A stretch of 46,389 nucleotides of DNA from a virus, in the IMG/VR virus record IMGVR_UViG_3300037852_000077, positions 1 through 46,389 of that record; one strand, given 5' to 3'. The position numbers and the translations under genes are program-made. Of this stretch, positions 13,801 through 19,563 are shown in pieces. The stretch's first letter is position 1, and every line of letters begins with the position of its first letter. The notes below the pieces were generated by a model. That model saw only the letters and a list, made by a program, of their open reading frames with translations, did not search any database and was not told the origin of the DNA.

Positions 13801-14616
13801 AAGCCCTATGCCTTCCGAGTGGGCGACCGCTGGTATCCCTATCTGCGATGGTCCGGGCCGTTCGGGGTGGCGATTGCGGTGACGGCGGCGTGGTACGACA
13901 AATACGACGCTGATGGCACGATACCGAGCACCGAGCGGCTGACGAACGCAGCCTCGGCGGTCGGGCGGGCGACGTTCGACCAGTCCTATTTCGTCGGAAT
14001 CGCCAACATGCTCGATTCGATCAGGGAAGGGAAGGCATCCACAACGAAGTTCCTCGCGGACATAGCTACCGGCTTTGTGCCGTTCTCCGGGATGCAGCGC
14101 AACATCGTGCAGCAGACCGATATCCAGAGAATAGCTAAGTCGATTCCCGAGAAGGTTGCTTCCGGGATTCCTGTTCTTTCGAAGACTCTCTCACCGCAGC
14201 GCGATATCTTCGGCAGGACCAGCGAGCAAGGCATCACCGGGACCGCGAGTAAAGACCCCGTTGACCTCGAGCTGGAGAGAATCGGCATTCATCCTGAACC
14301 GCTGAAAGACAAGATCACCATAAAGCCGATCGAGTTTGAGCTTTCCCCGAAGGGCGAAGACTTCTACACCAGGACGACGGGCAGACTGCTTTACAAGATG
14401 CTTGCCGAGACGATGAAGAGCGAGGAATACACTGGTGCCACCGACTTTGTGAAGCAGAAGTACGTGGAACGCGAGGTTGGCAGAGTGCGCGAGGCCGGCA
14501 GGTTGGCGATGTTGGCGCAGTTGAAGAGCCATCCGGAGTACGCCGCCAGTCCGATGTTCAAGATCAAGGTTCCGTTCGCGCACAAGGCGCCGGTATCCGC
14601 GCCAGGGAGGCAGTAA
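1855..14616 (+). CDS. Giant polyvalent protein: N6-methylase plus SNF2 helicase
   Basis: One uninterrupted frame encodes about 4253 residues. GTG 1855 is preferred because GAGGA precedes it and it directly follows the DHS stop. In order: a Pro/Lys/Glu-rich N-terminus with a Gly/Ala-rich hydrophobic stretch (about 400-520); repeated small modules separated by charged linkers (to about 1700); an adenine-methylase domain with DAAGVGHF (about 1827) and NVPF (about 1893); an SNF2 helicase with Walker A HEVGSGKT (about 2534), DESQ (about 2709), SGTPVSNT (about 2761) and QREGRWIRQG (about 3046); then a helical C-terminal third with an Ala-rich hydrophobic segment (about 3938-3962). Methylase-helicase giants such as P1 DarB are packaged and injected to blunt restriction. 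That role is inferred here. The NVPF form is usual for this methylase group. Confidence 0.92.
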   Translation: MPPTDTETTETQTQDPLDEYLALRDKTAKKKSPKEDPIAAYLAAREADTKATDKRSAEVEAKAAATPAAVPVVSQKMEESPAGKGFAAAETAGQKIFGEQPTPATVAARGPSSLFQTTPPAPPPLPPETVTEPVKSMEQIGRESPFGKGTAPAELPKDVADLKASIEDSSTKIKGTQNRYPSGIPQEIYPWYKDEVANHNQMVARFNDAIKKLPPSQRAEQKQTPLSTAPLSLSQQADRVGKPMVPLTGPQKPIDLTKYPRNIFTNDLAIPEQTPEQVKAQNAAEDAQRAQDDALSRGRPVSRTGVRGLPVTKKELDDEKAGMDEITRALTTGSRKLPIPAFTGFQKGTGLPTGARVSSVGELEDLTDEYLSRPEIPKTRAQAMAAGITSDAVKTLNDMFLSPVGIVATGTGLVAANALAKAGQAGKEALELGAEYQAMKRAGATAAELLVQEGKIHQAMLSVAKAQGVLKTAARAGQVGGAAFGAQGANGVIDGIKEQDTSKILGGLGQIILAGAGEAALHRAGGLESAVGGSVEAEAHRRYQESYKPPGDDDDDEPPGGGPPPDVHAKLLEDELHRAKAEHSAKILEDAAAETRKAAGIDTEPPGEPEKPAKLKVPVRAKKPALPAPVEPVGTKEEPESSSEGEKQEKAVIHTFPGEEGTQYEVAKVDGGFSVSLRDTEAGEVFPSHRIYKTEEQAVAAAKGFGEKSTGEEAKRKAAEPEAKEPELSGEDAVTAKIYQDAIDHDNELLANEKLTWEKRERIVEHRDNYQKDLDKIQGRRVEDVGPPESKGERRAIEPEAEGRLEEAKRKRKANQIEFEKKAGQPEEEAAPIKPGDKIKMRGGMRRRSIMSGLPLTDEPRHQPEATEASAQPTPPPSDRWTADRGAMPGEPELFLDVPEDGDTEKAKAAIIQRDRKAGRATWELVHMEGGKPKSGGMFSTPQEAAARAEKLYSPPEKEEQPEHVHKEGDRVTWTGPKGEKLSGQIRSIEPHQKTGPDDLRKPLASITVDQQAVMRIPGRKGGVPIGRVEMVPLEKLSPEGAPEKAEAATESEKKPVVPFSKPRQEDERERARGIIEDFVAKWDREFKEWQESGGRGEPPPKPFQLEHPPEDIGVFQYIKTLPKHVQEYARKFYKAYRDEGVAAGQEVDPRDYGISGEEAEELDGILKQLTKPGKAAPEEEPPETEPEPEKAAEPEKKAVVPFSKPAEAEAPAKFQEGDLVRLTDEPHKAGTLTRLSKTAAVVKLENGNTVYVHPDRIELRGKPAEKQRYVVSKAGMKPGMWKIIDTTDGTTVRSGLESKAGAEAIAAGMKSEDQHISGATPSGAITPRVPLSTVKPQNRPHMVVREVRDRDDKLLGYEYFPYDGTPEDALAKAELVTTQMWEKYPDASNMGSRILATGKDGKPLYVMSPNLQHVAEMGTPTANYIQTGEGEPPAEMKASYEAAKKAGDEAAGKALWWRKPLPKLDADTEYKLLKLIHPKEGQVGAAELRRRYRINYGETIDQGIVAQFLKEQEGLTQTGAGAKLPTKSFAPQVIADSSGKWSGNAVSFPTEQEAQDYVNDLKSRWMAVRDTRVVEQDVPATHSFANGKLEIVKPEEADAATADQAADREGTGRDSGSAEPARVGEEPLEGESPAAISGVPEEQDAGGEGEEGGAGGEVSGGEPGGAGTGMVRGVDDSLEGEDVPGTRGKPGRAGISRVNPSDGPQGNFYHITEGDQLGQAGLKQKFKDNVTAIKLLQSLEADNRLATTAEQAILVKYVGWGGLSAVFKPWEDRQWTKESEQLKELLPEDEWEAASGSTQFAHYTSLEVIQGMWGALQRMGFAGGRVLEDAAGVGHFIGGAPIEVAARSKWAAVEIDPLSARIAQQLYQPVKVFNSPFEKVSFPNNFFDVNITNVPFSTTSPADPKYDKYGLNLHNYFIVRGLDLLRPGGVMAVITSRGTMDSGSKHRELMADRADLLDAVRLPKTAFKGNANTEVVTDILIFRKRAPGEPKGGEDFQKTVRMKIEADGSTSVVPVRAERADFSLNEFFLKHPEKILGKQGRSGTMYGPDQYSVEPNTATPLKDQIAANLKPPEDSFKEASKSQSLRLEAVLSAERQAEIKAKPDAFHIEGDKLYQNTAENLLTITSIGEIIATPRAEWVYALKPVDVSPPVFRKIKSALGVRDAVRSVMLAEAGGKPKEEVDALRKQLNKTYDKHVATYGPTGDVSNTKQLINDPDYPLLLSLESYDPKTNTYAKSADIFTKPTVRPEMEVHPENPRDAMLVSMNERNGIDIPFMAKSIGQTEDYVINDLVGHDLIYKNPEGGWEDAPSYLSGKVRWKLKAAETAAKFDQSLQRNIDALKAVQPREKGPNDITVKLGTPWMPVADIEQFIRETLDIGYRNVSVRHPKGLPLWTVEHVDRHTSVTNSNTHGIQDEGGTDILWGTELVELALNQKDPRVFTGKGEDRAFSPELTERAREKMGILQDRFKQWVWKEEPRTTRLMKYYNENINNVAERKYDGSHLTIPSMAMGTTMRAHGKNAVWRILQSPNTLLAHEVGSGKTMILLGAALEAKRLGKWKKPMLAAHNATMEQYRTLIPQAFPTAKVLVTRPEDFTRDNRRRLLARIATGDWDAVIMAHSQIPKLPVSETGLRKFMGDEIERLKGFLRKVQMEEASARGGGPAPRKKSQTVKQLEAAIDKAEARMNKKIHEHRSDPTVTFEETGIDAILVDESQEFKNLMYATRMTRVKGLGNTDGSDRAFDLYAKIRVIQGMNNGGGVVFASGTPVSNTMAEIYNLQRYLSQADLEEMEIDHFDSWAAQFGELRTDWETSPSDPTNIQAVTRFARLQNGQELYNHTAPFMDVVFSKDIPGIVLPKNNAQEMVVPSYKELEDYNKDITERAKAVKTGQVDPKDDNMLKITSNGSAAAIDMRFVDPGSGVNPASKLYHVALDVYKSWKASTAIKGVQLICLDLGVPGTRNVMAGEEKFGAYKWLREHLISMGIPGDEISWIQKHNKPEAKQQMIRDTNSGKIRVLIGSTDKMGVGLNVQERLIGGHHVDIKWRPSDAIQREGRWIRQGNKNSEVFTKYWTAAKSLDSYKYSTLAAKISFINDFLRGGITASDVDDISGETLTYGLIAAATTGKTEIVELAKTQAEIRKLERSRYAAATELAGTKQKLAHSKARLIATNEEIQQAKTEVESALKLYDPENFQITLNGKLYSDKEEATKILQKAVLTLKDKHVVGTHIIGSYLGVPITYSAVGGEKGFYQYDVKTPRRIVSIETHFGGVTADPIASVVYGVVRAPQSDLERDISERNTLKADIPKLEEAEKTIEFPPEKVKKLEELVKKERGLLQTLGLLDNDNQAAGAIASGNSDVTVTGAEGDKKEEGEEDEEGAVGAPEGEPEPPDKPELGAGNKIATLEAKEAAEKDFRKRMGESRAGIDPHMVKDLVVIGSFYLEAGIRDFASWADKMRAHFRKTRDPQKFEPHLQPIYEQAIKAINKQKPGFAANIRLSNLRTSDQVKELIRETARSAAGRIEGQRRGEVPFAQTKAMARELIREGHMTEKDLIDMKKGTALNDAELKAARSILVSVSEDRAKALDEFRKDDSKENLLRVMEVVERQRAVQAAVSGATAEAGRALNSMKIAAEALKSRSARDKALDELGGDITEEMIRRLAQIPPDDFIAMNKFVRDHTKFTTIEKLNSYWIANILSGWQTHARVAFSNIVWATTQLGIRPLRGLIDAPVSRLMGTERKYYAGETLPAMVGWFEGIPEGLRKAIFIMQHGYNLDDTSGEIVTDVKAPRYYEFPGGLKNPFNYPGRALMAAHNLFRVTSLESELAAIAARKAIRSGGVSPTLGQSRYQKQYARERANPEVEDVEAAQKFARYTAFLDKPDKFSQLMIRIREWRVPENYAAIGGVKPLRFVVPFINLPWNVLKAGVEVTPAGALKFLSKDARNQPGKAADIISKALFGAAVMGAAAILAMNGKLTGPAPKDPGKREEFYRLGKKPYAFRVGDRWYPYLRWSGPFGVAIAVTAAWYDKYDADGTIPSTERLTNAASAVGRATFDQSYFVGIANMLDSIREGKASTTKFLADIATGFVPFSGMQRNIVQQTDIQRIAKSIPEKVASGIPVLSKTLSPQRDIFGRTSEQGITGTASKDPVDLELERIGIHPEPLKDKITIKPIEFELSPKGEDFYTRTTGRLLYKMLAETMKSEEYTGATDFVKQKYVEREVGRVREAGRLAMLAQLKSHPEYAASPMFKIKVPFAHKAPVSAPGRQ

Positions 14617-14963
14617 TGTGTTTCGGTAGCGGCGGCTTTAGGACGTACCCAAACTCTGGCGGGTTGGGAGTGGAAGACAATCCCAATTTGAGCGTGCAGC
14701 CAAGCGTTAGCGCCCCTATCGCTGATGCCGGCCTGGGAGCAACGTCCCCACCGAAAGCTGCTCTGCCGCCGATCACGGCTACGCCGCTGCCGCCGACCCC
14801 TCCCGTAGCGCCAGCCCCTCCACCTACGCCAGTCCGACCCACCCCTCCGGGAATCACTCCGATGATGCAGTCCATTCTTGGGATTAAGGCGCCGGCCAAG
14901 GCGAACCCGGTCGGAGTCATCAACCCCAGGATGTTCTCTCCTACCATGTCTCAATCCCTTTAA
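14616..14963 (+). CDS. Small Pro-rich phage protein
   Basis: The ATG overlaps the giant gene's stop by one base (TAATG), with GGGAGG just upstream, so it is probably translationally coupled. The 115 residues begin MCFGSGG and contain long Pro/Ala/Thr-rich stretches (about residues 48-80), with no membrane segment. I do not recognise a domain. Coupling to the giant gene and position at the end of the block suggest a virion-associated or scaffold-like accessory protein; that is inference. A terminator follows about 100 bases downstream. Confidence 0.75.
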   Translation: MCFGSGGFRTYPNSGGLGVEDNPNLSVQPSVSAPIADAGLGATSPPKAALPPITATPLPPTPPVAPAPPPTPVRPTPPGITPMMQSILGIKAPAKANPVGVINPRMFSPTMSQSL

Positions 14964-15069
14964 GCACATCGCCGACGAATAGATCACTGGCGAACCGAGA
15001 ACCTTAGTACACTCGTCACAACTGCTAGAGTTTCCTTCTGTTGCTTTGCACAACCCTCGTATGGATAGG

Positions 15070-15100
15070 CTGCTCCTTTAGACGGGAGCAGTCTGTTTTA
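15070..15100 (+). terminator. Rho-independent terminator
   Basis: CTGCTCC (15070-15076) pairs perfectly with GGAGCAG (15085-15091) across an 8-base loop, followed by TCTGTTTTA. It separates the giant-gene block from the regulatory block. Confidence 0.8.
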
Positions 15101-15104
15101 TCCC

Positions 15105-15134
15105 TTGAAATCCCTGGCATGTTTTGGCACAATG
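15105..15134 (+). promoter_or_regulatory. Promoter-like site with TGGC tandem element
   Basis: TTGAAA (15105) and CACAAT (15128) are 17 bases apart, a sigma70-like arrangement just 6 bases before the XRE start codon. The same stretch carries TGGC at 15115 and TGGCACAATG at 15125, ten bases apart. This layout recurs before the genes at 22603 and 29352. The -10 box is imperfect, so either the sigma70 reading or a regulator-binding reading could be correct. Confidence 0.5.
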
Positions 15135-15139
15135 CAGCC

Positions 15140-15334
15140 ATGTCCAACAAGCTAAAAGAGACGGTGAAGAGTTTCCGGGTAGGACGCGGGTGGACTCAAA
15201 CGGAATTCGCGGAATTCGCCGGCGTGTCTCGCCGCACGATAGCGCGAGTGGAAGCCGACCTGCCGATCTCGGAACGTCTTGCCGGGCTCATCTCAGCGAA
15301 ACTAAACAGTAGAACTAAACTCGACAAAAGGTAA
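15140..15334 (+). CDS. XRE/Cro-type helix-turn-helix regulator
   Basis: ATG 15140 opens a 64-residue protein, the size of a minimal Cro-like repressor. The segment GWTQTEFAEFAGVSRRTIARVE is a standard XRE helix-turn-helix: GWTQTEFAEFA as the first helices and VSRRTIARVE as recognition helix. There is no ligand or peptidase domain. It is the first gene after a terminator and promoter and precedes a long run of co-oriented early-type genes, so it probably sets expression of that block. A longer reading from upstream TTG/ATG codons crosses the terminator and is unlikely. Confidence 0.85.
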   Translation: MSNKLKETVKSFRVGRGWTQTEFAEFAGVSRRTIARVEADLPISERLAGLISAKLNSRTKLDKR

Positions 15335-15351
15335 AAACAAGGAGAAATGCG

Positions 15352-16047
15352 ATGGCAAAGGCGAAGCCTGCACCAGAGACAGAACAAAAAGCGATAGTTC
15401 TACAATCAGGGCTCTCGATCGAGGACCTTGCTGTAGAACTTGGACCGTTCATGCAGAGCGTGGACGCGCAGCTCGACTCAGAAGATCCCGCCATGCAGGA
15501 GACTGCAACGCTGTTCTCGCGGGAACTGGTTGGCGCGATGCTGGAGAAGGGAGACATTCTTACCCATAGCGGGAGCAAACAAGCAAATCCGCTTGCCGTC
15601 CGCGACCGCGTGGCCGAGCTATACTTCGCGTTCTTGGACCTGGCAGCGCGGATCCGCAGAGGCGTGCAGCAGGCTGAACTTATGGCCCGCCGGCAGGAAC
15701 GCTTCGCAGAGATCATCCGGAGCAACATCGAGGCCTGGATGCTGACCTCCTGGAACGCGAAGAAGATCACCGGGAACTACCGGGAGTTTCGCATCAGCAA
15801 GAATCCCGACAAGGTAATGGTCATTGATGAAGCGCAGATTCCCGCGGAGTATTTCGATGACGTTCCCGCAACCAAGGTGCTCAACAAGACGCGGTTGGCC
15901 GAGGCGCTGAAAGCGCGTGAGGTCGTCAAGCAAGAAGTCATCAAGGACGAAAAGCTCACGCCAGAAGAGCGGGAACAGTCCCTAAAGCAAATCGCCATTC
16001 CCGGCGCTATCCTCGAGACTTCCAGGACCAGACTCGATATCAAGTAG
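15352..16047 (+). CDS. Gp157-like phage protein
   Basis: The start ATG follows AAGGAG. The 231-residue product is mostly helical with a likely coiled coil in the first 130 residues. The C-terminal half has the pattern of the siphovirus Gp157 family: an SWNAKK stretch, a short VMVIDEAQIPAEYF segment, then KTRLAEALKA and a closing IPGAILETSRTRLDIK. Gp157 genes sit in phage recombination or replication modules, and the Streptococcus thermophilus member was linked to phage resistance when carried by the host. Biochemical function is not established. The next long gene may also act in recombination, which would fit. Confidence 0.75.
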   Translation: MAKAKPAPETEQKAIVLQSGLSIEDLAVELGPFMQSVDAQLDSEDPAMQETATLFSRELVGAMLEKGDILTHSGSKQANPLAVRDRVAELYFAFLDLAARIRRGVQQAELMARRQERFAEIIRSNIEAWMLTSWNAKKITGNYREFRISKNPDKVMVIDEAQIPAEYFDDVPATKVLNKTRLAEALKAREVVKQEVIKDEKLTPEEREQSLKQIAIPGAILETSRTRLDIK

Positions 16048-16057
16048 GGAGACCGCG

Positions 16058-16243
16058 ATGAAGGTTCACAAGGTGCAGATCGACGCCGAACACAGCATCA
16101 AGCTGCTCGAGGGGAAGCCGGTAGCTATCCGGGTTCCTCCCGGCGTCGAAGTGCTGGAACTGAAGATCGTCCCTCAAGGCAAATACATGAGCGACTTTGC
16201 CGAGGTAATAGACCTGGTTTTTAACGGACGGAGGAAAGACTGA
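16058..16243 (+). CDS. Small hypothetical protein
   Basis: A 61-residue protein starting at ATG with AGGGAG 8 bases upstream; its stop overlaps the next start (TGATGG). The sequence VAIRVPPGVEVLELKIVP looks like beta strands. No motif or membrane segment is seen and I do not recognise it. Confidence 0.7.
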   Translation: MKVHKVQIDAEHSIKLLEGKPVAIRVPPGVEVLELKIVPQGKYMSDFAEVIDLVFNGRRKD

Positions 16244-16509
16244 TGGCCGAGCAGCTCTGTTCTGTTTGCTTCAAGCCGGTCGAGGAACACAACCATTCCT
16301 ATCTTGTGATGTTCGAGAAAGACGAAATACGGTACTGGAAGTGGGCCTGCGAGCACCACCCCTGCCCGGAGGCGATCGAGCTTCTTGGTTCCGCTAGTTG
16401 TGCGATGGCCTGGTTAGGGATTCACCCTGAAGATGCCGAGTGCATAAATCAGTTGTTCCTGCAGCGGATAGAAATGATGATGGGCAGGAGACGATCGGCC
16501 AATAATTAG
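16243..16509 (+). CDS. Small Cys/His-containing protein
   Basis: An 88-residue protein beginning at ATG 16243 after GGAGGAAAG. Near the N-terminus CSVCFKPVEEH and a later WACEHHPCPE provide paired Cys/His residues that could bind zinc. The C-terminal half is helical and ends in basic residues. Function unknown. It shares its start with the stop of the gene before it, so both are probably translated together. Confidence 0.75.
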   Translation: MAEQLCSVCFKPVEEHNHSYLVMFEKDEIRYWKWACEHHPCPEAIELLGSASCAMAWLGIHPEDAECINQLFLQRIEMMMGRRRSANN

Positions 16510-16538
16510 GCGTCCAAAGATTGGACAAAAGGAGTACC

Positions 16539-16877
16539 ATGCCAACCCACGAACCGGACGGCACGCGCTACATCGAAGCCAGCAACTATGAAGGCCATGT
16601 CTTCACCTGTCTGTGCGGCGAGAAGCGCGAGAACCTGGACGAACTGGAAGAGCACATAGCCGAAGAAACCACCAAGGAAGCTCTTCTAGCAGGAATCAAC
16701 GATTTGCGGAGTGAGGTGGAATACCTCAAGGAGAAATGCGATGAAGACGGCGGCAAAGAAGCGGAATCGAGTACGGAGCACGAAGAGAAGGGCGGCGGCA
16801 GTGAAGCGGTTGAAGCGCCGGCGGTCAACACCGAAACCTTCACTAGCCATTGTCCCGGTTGCGCCGAAGCCTCTTGA
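16539..16877 (+). CDS. Acidic small protein overlapping the next gene
   Basis: ATG 16539 follows AAAAGGAG; 112 residues. An N-terminal YIEASNYEGHVFTCLCGEK suggests a short metal-binding knuckle (CLCG), and CPGC occurs at the very end. The last third is strongly acidic. Its last 137 bases are shared, in another frame, with the start of the following gene, whose N-terminus is strongly basic. The N-terminal part and start are convincing; how far the overlap is used by both genes is uncertain. Confidence 0.6.
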   Translation: MPTHEPDGTRYIEASNYEGHVFTCLCGEKRENLDELEEHIAEETTKEALLAGINDLRSEVEYLKEKCDEDGGKEAESSTEHEEKGGGSEAVEAPAVNTETFTSHCPGCAEAS

Positions 16878-18219
16878 GGTTGATTTTCTCCGCAAGGAAG
16901 CTCTGGCGGCACCGTCGATCGAACAGACCATCCAGAAGCACAAGACCATCCGGCACTTCATCAAGAAGATGCTGAAGTCTGGAATAGACTACGACCAGAT
17001 CCCCGGAACTAACGGCAAGAGCCTGCTGCAACCTGGCGCCGAGAAGATTGCCGTGTGGCTGAAGGTGCGTCCCTACTTCGAAACCGTCGAGAACGACCTC
17101 GGCAACGGGCATATAGAAGTTGTCGTCCGCGGCCATATGCTGCCCACTTTGGTTTACGACCTCATTATGCAGGTAATCGAGAAGGGCGGCCAGAACATCG
17201 AGGCAGCGGTCAACGCCATCATCCGGGCGTCCGAGCTATCGAACGCGACCGCTTCCTGCTCGACCATGGAGACGAATTTCCGCTATCGGTGGGCCGACAT
17301 GCGGGACGAGGACGGTAATCCGATCTCTCCAAACAAGCTCGAGGCTGCCCGCAAGTCTGCGATCAACATGGGCCGTTGGCTGCCGGCGAAGATGGCGTTC
17401 GGCAAGATCGTGGCAATGACGCAGAAGGACAAGAAAGCCAAGATGCCCGCAGAATACTGGATCTGGCAGGAGCGCGTAGACAACCCCAACATCTACGACG
17501 AGCGCAACAAGGTACGCCAGATGGGCGAGAAGCGCGGGTTTGTGAAAGCTATAAAGCGCATGGGCGCCTTGTCTGAAGTCTTCCAGGAAGACCCCAACGA
17601 GTGGCCGGAAACGCTGGACGTGCCCGCCGAGAAGCCTGCCGAGGAACCGTTCAAGCCTGGGGTGGTGGAGAAGGATACTCCGCAAAACTCCCCAACTCTC
17701 CCCAACTCTCCGCAGAAGAAAGGTCACATCAACGTCATTTGGCAGGACAAGGACCTGGCTCGAGTGACCGGCGACGACACCAGGGCGATCGAGGGGCAGC
17801 TTACGAACCAGCTTATGGGCACCAAGCTGGCCGGGAAGCAGGAATTCATCCTTCAGGCGCCATATATCCCCTTGTTGTTCGAACTGTGCGCCCGGCCCGA
17901 GGTGAACATCCAGATTACCGAGACTCAGCCGGCAGAGCACAAGCCGCGGCCGGCATCGGCGTCCTGCGTCGAGGAGACCGGCCTAATCAAGAACGTGAAG
18001 AAAGGCGACGGTAAAGACCCGAAAGCCATCCAGGTGCTATTCAACGGCGCGTGGCTCTACTGCTACAGCAAGACGCTTTGGGGTTTCTTATTCGCTGGCG
18101 TGAACCAGCAAGCCACGCTGCTCATAAACCGGAAGGAAGGACGGGCGCCAACGATCGACGGAGCGCGGAAGATCGGGGCGACACCGTTCAAGGAAGACGG
18201 AAAGACTGTGGCCGCATGA
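16741..18219 (+). CDS. Phage DNA-metabolism protein, possible recombination role
   Basis: ATG 16741 is chosen because AAGGAGAAATGCG precedes it, the same context as the Gp157-like gene's start. The 492-residue product has a very basic N-terminus (about residues 5-32). A conserved-looking core follows: a helical HKTIRHFIKKMLKSGIDYDQ, then IPGTNGKSLLQPGAEKIA, then a strand-rich domain to about residue 300. A Pro/Glu linker and a second globular domain end the protein. The LQPGAEK segment recurs in uncharacterised phage proteins found near recombination genes. I suggest a DNA-binding or annealing role from that and from the Gp157 neighbour; this is weak. The next gene overlaps its stop by ATGA. 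Confidence 0.8.
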   Translation: MKTAAKKRNRVRSTKRRAAAVKRLKRRRSTPKPSLAIVPVAPKPLEVDFLRKEALAAPSIEQTIQKHKTIRHFIKKMLKSGIDYDQIPGTNGKSLLQPGAEKIAVWLKVRPYFETVENDLGNGHIEVVVRGHMLPTLVYDLIMQVIEKGGQNIEAAVNAIIRASELSNATASCSTMETNFRYRWADMRDEDGNPISPNKLEAARKSAINMGRWLPAKMAFGKIVAMTQKDKKAKMPAEYWIWQERVDNPNIYDERNKVRQMGEKRGFVKAIKRMGALSEVFQEDPNEWPETLDVPAEKPAEEPFKPGVVEKDTPQNSPTLPNSPQKKGHINVIWQDKDLARVTGDDTRAIEGQLTNQLMGTKLAGKQEFILQAPYIPLLFELCARPEVNIQITETQPAEHKPRPASASCVEETGLIKNVKKGDGKDPKAIQVLFNGAWLYCYSKTLWGFLFAGVNQQATLLINRKEGRAPTIDGARKIGATPFKEDGKTVAA

Positions 18220-18437
18220 CAGCCTATACCGATTGGAAACGCCGATGGGATGCGTTAAGCGATCGAGACCGCCAGATTTACAACTTGGCGAGGAAGGCCA
18301 CAAACGCGCTAGGCTTCGCTCTGCAAAATGCTCATAACGACGCCGCAGTAATCAGGTACGAAAAGCAGTCAGACGCGGCACTCGGCGAACTGTTCGAACT
18401 GCTATCCCCCTCCGTGTCGAAGGAGTCCAAGCCATGA
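18216..18437 (+). CDS. Small helical hypothetical protein
   Basis: The 73-residue frame starts at ATG 18216, overlapping the previous stop as ATGA, and ends overlapping the next start in the same way. It is predicted mostly helical with many Arg, Asp and Ala residues and no motif I recognise. It is the first of six small genes joined by four-base overlaps, so it is almost certainly part of one translated unit. Confidence 0.72.
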   Translation: MTAYTDWKRRWDALSDRDRQIYNLARKATNALGFALQNAHNDAAVIRYEKQSDAALGELFELLSPSVSKESKP

Positions 18438-18658
18438 CTAAGCCTTGGATGCTTCTCCTGCGGGCTCAGATTGCAGACCATCTTGCGGCGGTTGCTGACC
18501 TATTCGACCATGCCCACCGCAAACAAACCAGAATCACCATCGTAATCCGCACGCCTTGGCTAGAGGATGGCGGGGTGTTGGTGTCAGACGAGGAAGACCT
18601 GGATGCCGCGGTTGCGGAAATCCAGAGGTTGAAACCGAAGGAGGAGATTAGGGCATGA
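18434..18658 (+). CDS. Small hypothetical protein
   Basis: A 74-residue protein in the ATGA-linked chain. It starts with a helix, then a strand-like ITIVIRTPWLEDGGVLVSD and a final helix ending in charged residues. No known family recognised. Its size and alpha-beta-alpha pattern fit many phage accessory proteins of unknown role. Confidence 0.72.
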   Translation: MTKPWMLLLRAQIADHLAAVADLFDHAHRKQTRITIVIRTPWLEDGGVLVSDEEDLDAAVAEIQRLKPKEEIRA

Positions 18659-18894
18659 AGGTTCCTAAAATCCCAGAGGAAAAACTTCGTCTCCTGGTTC
18701 CGGTCATCACCGAAGCCGTTGTGTGGATGGCGGTGCTTGGGAACCTGCAACTGGCCTTACGCCATCCAGAGAACAACGGACCATCCTCGAGCTACGCCAA
18801 GCAATTCGGGAAGCAGATTCTCGAGAAGCTAGTCTCGGAGCAGGTTCTCACGCTCGAAGAGGGAAAACTTGCCTTCAAGGACTTCATGGCATGA
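18655..18894 (+). CDS. Small hypothetical protein
   Basis: A 79-residue helical protein starting at ATGA 18655. A hydrophobic middle (VITEAVVWMAVLGNLQLALRH) could be an amphipathic or buried helix rather than a membrane span, because it is broken by charged and polar residues. No catalytic motif is visible. It overlaps both neighbours by four bases. Confidence 0.72.
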   Translation: MKVPKIPEEKLRLLVPVITEAVVWMAVLGNLQLALRHPENNGPSSSYAKQFGKQILEKLVSEQVLTLEEGKLAFKDFMA

Positions 18895-19091
18895 GTGACC
18901 TAGAACTGCTCGTACTTACCGCAGCAATCATCCACGCGGGAGGGGACGGCGGTCCCCTCGACGCAGGCGGCGAAGCAAACGGATACTCTCCGGATGAAGC
19001 AGTCCGAAGAGCCGCAGCGATTATCGAAGCCGCGTCCTACCACATTATTGAGAAAGAGCGACATCGAAATTGGGGTGAGGAACAACGATGA
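18891..19091 (+). CDS. Small hypothetical protein
   Basis: A 66-residue protein beginning at ATG 18891 inside an ATGA overlap. It is helical with a Gly-rich loop (HAGGDGGPLDAGGEANGY) between two helices. I do not recognise a family. The C-terminus is charged, and it is translated as part of the same chain of overlapping genes. Confidence 0.7.
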   Translation: MSDLELLVLTAAIIHAGGDGGPLDAGGEANGYSPDEAVRRAAAIIEAASYHIIEKERHRNWGEEQR

Positions 19092-19390
19092 GTCAGCAAC
19101 AAACCTTGTTTCCAGAGAAGGAATTCGGAGCAGCACGTAGAACAGACCCCGAAACCAGCAAGGCAGCAGCGAAGTCCGTAGACGCCACAGACTTAGAGAG
19201 CCAGGTTTATGGGGCTCTATGGACGCCCCGGACAGCGCACGAAATAGCGGAGAAACTCGGCCTTCCTCTAAACACTGTCAGTCCACGAACAGCCCCTCTT
19301 CAGCGGAAGGGATTCATCAAGGATTCAGGGGCACGCCGGGAAGGCCCAAGCGGAAGGAAATCGATAGTGTGGGAGAGGGTGAAGCAATGA
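19088..19390 (+). CDS. Winged-helix DNA-binding protein
   Basis: A 100-residue protein. RRTDPETSKAAAK near residues 17-29 is a motif common in small phage proteins. Residues about 45-95 form a winged helix: HEIAEKLGLPLNTVSPRTAPLQ gives the helix-turn-helix and KGFIKDSG...SIVWERV gives the wing. It probably binds DNA as a transcription or replication regulator; the target is unknown. It starts in an ATGA overlap with the gene before and ends in one with the gene after. Confidence 0.8.
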   Translation: MSQQQTLFPEKEFGAARRTDPETSKAAAKSVDATDLESQVYGALWTPRTAHEIAEKLGLPLNTVSPRTAPLQRKGFIKDSGARREGPSGRKSIVWERVKQ

Positions 19391-19563
19391 AAGTCATCGC
19401 CTACTTCAAGGACGGCAGCAAGCGCGAAGTGCCAATTTCAGAGATAGACGAGCTTCTGCAAGTAGATCATCCAGGAGAAGCGATTGCACTCGCCAAGCAG
19501 CATTTCACCGCCGAAGAGCTTGAACGGGTGAGTAGTTGGGAAGTGGAGGAGGAATTCTTGTGA
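19387..19563 (+). CDS. Small hypothetical protein
   Basis: A 58-residue protein from ATG 19387 (ATGA overlap). An N-terminal beta hairpin (MKVIAYFKDGSKREVPIS) is followed by two acidic helices. No family recognised. The end overlaps the GTG start of the J-domain-like gene, so the two are coupled. Confidence 0.7.
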   Translation: MKVIAYFKDGSKREVPISEIDELLQVDHPGEAIALAKQHFTAEELERVSSWEVEEEFL

